The notes under the pieces were generated by a model that ran no database searches, was not told the origin of the DNA, and saw only the letters and a program-made list of their open reading frames with translations. Below, in pieces: positions 62,322 through 64,000 of a stretch of 64,000 nucleotides of DNA. Each line of letters starts with the position of its first letter. The first letter of the stretch is position 1. The position numbers and the translations under genes are program-made. The stretch is from Pseudomonas piscis (GTDB lineage Bacteria > Pseudomonadota > Gammaproteobacteria > Pseudomonadales > Pseudomonadaceae), in assembly GCF_009380155.1 (NCBI RefSeq), contig NZ_WHUV01000002.1, forward strand, positions 682,001-746,000, given 5' to 3'.

Positions 62322-62349
62322 CCCCGTCGGCGCCCATGGGCCGGCGGGG
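62322..62349. terminator. Hairpin between convergent genes
   Basis: CCCCGTCGGC and GCCGGCGGGG pair (one G-T) around GCCCATGG. It separates the secreted unknown and the ankyrin-SUFU gene and may end both transcripts. Confidence 0.6.
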
Positions 62350-62373
62350 GCCGCCATTTCCCTCGCCCGGGTA

Positions 62374-63528
62374 TCAGGCCGTGGACTTGAGCGCCAGGAC
62401 CTTCCAGCTCGCCTTGCGCTTGCGGGCGACCAGGGCATCCAGGGCCTCGCCGGTGGGCCTGCCCTTGGTAGTGAACGTCACCGGGACCAGCAACAACAGG
62501 GCCACCCGGTCATCGTCGGCAATCTCCTCGGCCGCGGATGCCGGGTCCCAGGGTTTGTCCACCACCAGCATCGCATCCACCGAATCGGGCCAGGCCAGGT
62601 CCCCATAGCCAGGATCATCACGCAGCACCAGCATCCCCTCGCCCAAGGCCTGGTGTTCCAGGCTCTGGCGCGCCAGGCGAGCCAGTAGCTGCACCGGGAA
62701 GCACCAGGCTGGCTGTTGCGCCAGTCCATGCTGGGGAAGCGCCCAGTCCTCGGGCAGGCAGACGAACAGCTCGGTCATGGGAGTGGTGCGGTACAGGCCA
62801 ATGGTGAACAACAGCTTGTAGCGCCCCTTGGTCAGCAGGCTGATATGCAGCGAAAACCGAGGGTCTGCGCTGGGTGGACTGAACAGCGCCGGCAGCACCC
62901 AGCCGGCGCTGTTGTGGACGAAGGTCGCGATCGCCTGCCCTGGCCCCTCGACGTCCGGGGTATCGATATCCAGGATGCTCTGTGCGCCATTGGCTTGCAG
63001 CAGCTCTGCAACCGCCGGGTGGCCCCAGGTGCGCGCGGCATCCAGGGCGCTGTTGTTGAAGCGCCGATGCAATTGGTTGACCGCGGCGCCCCGCGCCAGA
63101 AGCAGTGCGACCACCTGGTCATGGCCCGCCAGCGCGGCCGAGTAAAGTGGCGGGCAGATGCTCAATGACAGGCCATTGGCACTGGCGCCGGCGTCGAGCA
63201 ACACGGTGCAGGTCGGCAGGCTCCCTTCGCTGGCCGCCAGCCCCAGCGCCGTTTCCTGGCCACTGACCCGCACCGGCTGATCCACCTCCAGGCCCAGCTC
63301 GAGCAGTAGTTGGCAAACCTCGGCCTGGCCTTCGCTGGCGGCCATATGCAGCAGGCCGATATCCCCGGCGGAGCCATAGCGGGGCAGCTCCAGCAACTGC
63401 GGATACTGTTGGGCAAAGGCCCGCAATCGCTCCACCCTGCCCTCCAGGACATCCTCGTAGAGGCGATCCAGCTGGGTCTCGTGTTCTTCGTAAAGTCGTT
63501 GCCACTCGGTCATCAGGTGCAGGTCCAT
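62374..63528 (-). CDS. Ankyrin-repeat protein with C-terminal SUFU domain
   Basis: 384 residues. Residues ~45-185 contain four ankyrin repeats (GLLHMAASEGQAEVCQLLLE, TALGLAASEGS, PLYSAALAGHDQVVALLLA, ALDAARTWGHPAVAELL). Residues ~205-375 resemble the SUFU domain (TPMTELFVCLPEDWALP, then a Trp-rich PAWCFPVQLLARLARQ). Bacterial SUFU proteins are known mainly as immunity proteins of polymorphic toxins, and ankyrin repeats also occur in immunity proteins. No toxin gene is adjacent, so it may be an orphan immunity gene or a protein-interaction scaffold. Confidence 0.78.
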   Translation of the reverse strand: MDLHLMTEWQRLYEEHETQLDRLYEDVLEGRVERLRAFAQQYPQLLELPRYGSAGDIGLLHMAASEGQAEVCQLLLELGLEVDQPVRVSGQETALGLAASEGSLPTCTVLLDAGASANGLSLSICPPLYSAALAGHDQVVALLLARGAAVNQLHRRFNNSALDAARTWGHPAVAELLQANGAQSILDIDTPDVEGPGQAIATFVHNSAGWVLPALFSPPSADPRFSLHISLLTKGRYKLLFTIGLYRTTPMTELFVCLPEDWALPQHGLAQQPAWCFPVQLLARLARQSLEHQALGEGMLVLRDDPGYGDLAWPDSVDAMLVVDKPWDPASAAEEIADDDRVALLLLVPVTFTTKGRPTGEALDALVARKRKASWKVLALKSTA

Positions 63529-63764
63529 GTTCTGTCGATACGCTCCGGGGGCGCATTGAGTCGTTAACCGCCGCGCTCGTCAACCACTTCGGTAACGGCG
63601 CACCTGTGCTCCAGGCGCCGACCCAGCCGGAACATCGCCAGGGCTTGCGGCAACAATGGCCATGGCCAATGACACGGCTACCTCCAGTTGCAAGCCAAGC
63701 AGCATCAGCACCATCGAAATGAAAGCGTGCTCCGACGCCCCTAGTGATAGTCAGGTGCCATTGA
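63529..63764. other. Intergenic stretch; possible tiny membrane peptide
   Basis: On the minus strand 63580-63714 encodes 44 residues beginning MVLMLLGLQLEVAVSLAMAI, hydrophobic with a Pro/Ala-rich, Arg-ending tail. It is too short to judge and has no clear ribosome-binding site. Otherwise nothing was seen. Confidence 0.25.
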
Positions 63765-63985
63765 CGCGAGGGTCTCGCCGGTGGTCAGATGCGCGCCAGT
63801 TTCAGGTGTCCCATGCCGCCGCGCATGGGGTTAAACGGGAAGCCGGTGCGTCATTGCGATGATCAGTCCGGCGCTGCCCCCGCAACGGTAAGCGAGCGAA
63901 GCAATCGACAGACCACTGTGCCAAGGCATGGGAAGGTGATTGCTTCATGTCCCTCGCAAGCCCGGAGACCGGCCTGCAACGTCGT
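63765..63985 (+). promoter_or_regulatory. Cobalamin (B12) riboswitch
   Basis: The conserved core is present in order: a GGTTAAACGGGAAGCCGGTG-type element near 63828-63847, the GCTGCCCCCGCAACGGTAAG B12 box near 63871-63890, CACTGTGCC, GGGAAGGTG, and the closing AGCCCGGAGACCGGCC near 63959-63975. It binds adenosylcobalamin and usually turns off a cobalamin uptake or synthesis gene. The controlled gene starts to the right, outside the window. Confidence 0.88.
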
Positions 63986-64000
63986 TTGACAACCCCGCGG

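Noticed and set aside
63656..63862. Plus-strand frame of 68 codons at the right edge
   Set aside because: It runs into the cobalamin riboswitch and has no ribosome-binding site or protein-like sequence.

Overview
The window reads as chromosomal DNA of a Pseudomonas of the broad fluorescens type. This is inferred from the MvaT-family silencers, the ceramidase / phospholipase C / PlcR locus, an Hxc-type type II secretion operon, dense GC-rich operons and a cobalamin riboswitch at the right edge. No species-level marker was used.

Layout. (1) 1-14 kb is accessory DNA with lower GC: the 3' end of a DUF3883 gene, a LysR remnant, a HAD hydrolase, small unknowns, a metallophosphoesterase, an XRE regulator with a palindromic operator, and two MvaT-like genes, one complete and one with only the oligomerisation half. 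A Tn7/Tn5053-like transposition module follows at about 6.4-13.9 kb: TniA, TniB, an unusual protein in which a second, Walker-A-degenerate AAA domain is fused to TniQ, and two small proteins resembling pieces of TniA. (2) 14.4-20.4 kb holds neutral ceramidase, a short cytoplasmic PlcR paralogue, a Tat-exported phosphocholine-type phospholipase C and a membrane-anchored PlcR. Together these can take phosphocholine head groups off sphingomyelin or phosphatidylcholine and then cleave the ceramide. (3) 20.5-30.4 kb is a complete Hxc-type type II secretion operon in the order E-F-G-H-I-J-K-L-M-N-D. (4) 30.8-38.9 kb is mixed: a chloroperoxidase-type esterase, a GNAT-Rnk fusion, two lipoproteins, an RNA-repair pair (Rnl2-like ligase plus HD-Pnk) with a structured leader, a cytochrome c and small unknowns.

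(5) 38.9-52.5 kb is a catabolic/transport cluster for an unidentified, probably hydrophobic, carboxylic or cyclic compound. It contains thiolase, acyl-CoA synthetase, SDR, cyclase-type hydrolase, an oxidoreductase, and an envelope module of DUF1302, DUF1329, a YCF48-like protein and an MMPL/RND pump. The three leftward operons each start behind an array of four GGTACC-like boxes about 21 bp apart, so they look like one regulon; a TetR gene lies inside the cluster. (6) 52.6-63.5 kb holds an EmrAB-type efflux pair with an AraC regulator, an MFS-cyclase-fumarylacetoacetase operon with a divergent TetR gene, a type 1 IPP isomerase, a secreted unknown and an ankyrin-SUFU protein. A cobalamin riboswitch closes the window and reads out of it.

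Most leads worth checking are: the AAA*-TniQ fusion element with its TniA-fragment proteins; the RNA-repair cassette with an 86-nt multi-arm leader ending in a U-run; the three shared GGTACC arrays; the split PlcR pair; and the tailless MvaT homologue. All assignments come from reading sequence and remembered family motifs. No searches were run.
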